Shown piece by piece: positions 62,961 through 64,000 of a DNA stretch of 64,000 bases. The notes beneath the pieces were generated by a model that saw nothing but the letters and a program-made list of their open reading frames with translations, ran no database searches and was not told the origin of the DNA. The position numbers were made by a program, and so were the translations under genes. Source of the DNA: Bacteroidota bacterium (lineage in GTDB: Bacteria; Bacteroidota; Bacteroidia; B-17B0; Aurantibacillaceae); assembly GCA_013298715.1 (NCBI GenBank), contig JAAFIQ010000004.1:1-64000 (forward strand). Direction: 5' to 3'. Every line of letters starts with the position of its first letter. The first letter of the stretch is position 1.

Positions 62961-62993
62961 AAAAAAGCCTTGTTTTTGCAAGGCTTTTTTTTT
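62961..62993 (+). terminator. terminator after tRNA-Gln
   Basis: AAAAAAGCCTTG, loop TTTTTG, CAAGGCTTTTTT and more T: a strong Rho-independent terminator, symmetric enough to work in both directions and so also between the tRNA and the gene on the other strand. Confidence 0.88.
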
Positions 62994-63066
62994 GATTTTT
63001 TGGCGATAGAGTCTCAATAAAAAAAGCCACAATAAATCGGAGCTTTTAATACTAATTTTTACCAGT

Positions 63067-64000
63067 TTATTTTGTAACTATAATTTTCTTAACAATAGCT
63101 TGGTTGTTTACAACTACCTTAATAAAATAAACCCCTTCAGGCTTATCAGTTAAATTAAGTTTAACCACATTATTACTTACATTTTCAAGTTTATTGTCTC
63201 CAATAACTTGCCCAATTGCGTTATACGTTATTACATTACACTTAACGGTTTCATTAAAAGTAAATGCAATATTAAATTCGCCATTATTGGGATTAGGGAA
63301 AATGTCTACGTTCGATTCTAATTTGTTAGTATTTTCATTAATACCCACAATAGGGCGGCAACTTACAAGCGGGACATAAGCCATACGCACTTTTGAATTT
63401 CGGTGTTTTTTCAGTGTTTTCCAACTGTTAGAACCTGTAAATACCCAAGCAGATGAATCGTTAATGGTTGTATAACGTGTTGATGTAAAAATTTTAATTG
63501 AATCTAAAGGTGAGTTAAATGGTGTAGTTACCCCAACATAAAAACCATTCGCTCCAATTGCAACAGGATTACTTAGTACAAATTTAAACGGAATAATTTT
63601 AGTTGCCATAATTGTATAGGTTGGCGATCCTAAAAATTTAATCGTTGTTGTTTTGGTGCTGGCTGCAATCTTACCTAAACTATCCGTTCGGTCTGTCATA
63701 AATGCCTGAGGACCTGATGTGGCATTACCTCCATAAATTTTACAAGTAATAGGAGTGGCCAAAGTACCAGCAGTTGCCTTAGTACCAAGACTATCGAAGA
63801 GTACAATAACTGCATGTACTTGCGGTGTAGGAGTATCGCTGTATGAATTTGGAGAAATGTATTGTGCAAATTCTTTATCGCCATAACAATTTGTACCGGT
63901 AAAGAAGCCTGGATTGCCAGATTGACAACCTATTACAGCTTGATCATTCATGGCATTGTATGATCTCAATGTATCCGTCGTTAAAAATATTTTGGCTGTA
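63067..64000 (-). CDS. T9SS-sorted secreted protein, 5' end outside the window
   Basis: The frame is open to the window edge, so the start and signal peptide are missing and about 311 codons are seen. The visible part has a beta-rich region with a Cys near each end and a C-terminal T9SS type A sorting domain (VDIFPNPNNGEFNIAFTF, then PEGVYFIKVVVNNQ, ending KIIVTK). No catalytic motif is recognised. It is exported and attached to the cell surface or released, role unknown. Confidence 0.75.
   Translation of the reverse strand, partial: TAKIFLTTDTLRSYNAMNDQAVIGCQSGNPGFFTGTNCYGDKEFAQYISPNSYSDTPTPQVHAVIVLFDSLGTKATAGTLATPITCKIYGGNATSGPQAFMTDRTDSLGKIAASTKTTTIKFLGSPTYTIMATKIIPFKFVLSNPVAIGANGFYVGVTTPFNSPLDSIKIFTSTRYTTINDSSAWVFTGSNSWKTLKKHRNSKVRMAYVPLVSCRPIVGINENTNKLESNVDIFPNPNNGEFNIAFTFNETVKCNVITYNAIGQVIGDNKLENVSNNVVKLNLTDKPEGVYFIKVVVNNQAIVKKIIVTK

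Overview
The window looks like a chromosomal segment of a Bacteroidota bacterium, probably Flavobacteriia- or Sphingobacteriia-like. The DNA is strongly AT-rich. Promoters have the Bacteroidota form (TTTG, about 20 nt, TAnnTTTG). Several secreted proteins end in type IX secretion (T9SS) sorting domains. There is a PorE-like outer-membrane protein, and start sites lack Shine-Dalgarno sequences. No rRNA operon, CRISPR array or replication origin was seen.

Left part (1-14.8 kb): an IS1595-type transposase tail has cut into a decaying tandem family of lipoprotein genes. Next come a secreted TPR-CHAT protein, a TPR protein, a PorE-like TPR/PD40/OmpA protein and a small beta-barrel. Housekeeping genes follow: a CCA-adding enzyme, an RsmB-like methyltransferase, a cytosolic TPR protein, phosphosulfolactate synthase, a rhodanese and a DedA protein.

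14.8-20 kb is accessory. It holds a stand-alone type IIG restriction-methylase, a dense palindrome cluster, a DUF559 nuclease-like gene and several unrecognised small genes.

20.1-24.5 kb is a methionine operon. A promoter and a SAM (S-box-like) riboswitch lead into a 37-codon ORF ending in CMCCCCSMC. After it come a segment able to form alternative hairpins, a 73-residue ORF, then metY-like, metX and homoserine dehydrogenase genes. Riboswitch plus Cys/Met-rich leader peptide suggests dual sensing of SAM and Cys/Met-tRNA charging.

24.5-32 kb: a 253-bp MITE-like element, a T9SS protein gene broken by one TAG codon, murQ, four clustered exported prolyl isomerases, and nth. The end of nth overlaps, in another frame, a peroxiredoxin gene whose product carries a histone-H1-like Lys/Ala-rich N-terminus. 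tRNA-Asp follows.

32-44.1 kb is a defence island, almost all on the minus strand. It encodes a half-HsdS, HsdM, a metallophosphoesterase, an AbiEi/AbiEii-like pair with its own promoter and operator, a full HsdS, a DUF3800 protein with a possible toxin partner, a candidate small RNA, HsdR and a YgjP-like metallopeptidase. Direct 114-bp copies of a broken GIY-YIG gene flank it; one lies just behind tRNA-Asp, so the island may be excisable. A RelE/ParE-like toxin-antitoxin pair lies just outside.

44.7-49.2 kb is a probable copper/metal-responsive operon: ECF sigma factor, short membrane anti-sigma candidate, CnrX/CpxP-like sensor, MbnP-like and MbnH-like proteins, and a YHYH protein. Two more MITE copies follow, then a secreted GH18 chitinase-like enzyme.

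51.7-64 kb is mostly core: rpsO, pnp, a RelE toxin-antitoxin pair, an NTF2-like protein, fabD, a beta-barrel protein, alanine dehydrogenase, an HMA-domain lipoprotein, a polysaccharide deacetylase, a DUF2723 membrane protein, tRNA-Gln and a T9SS protein running off the window edge.
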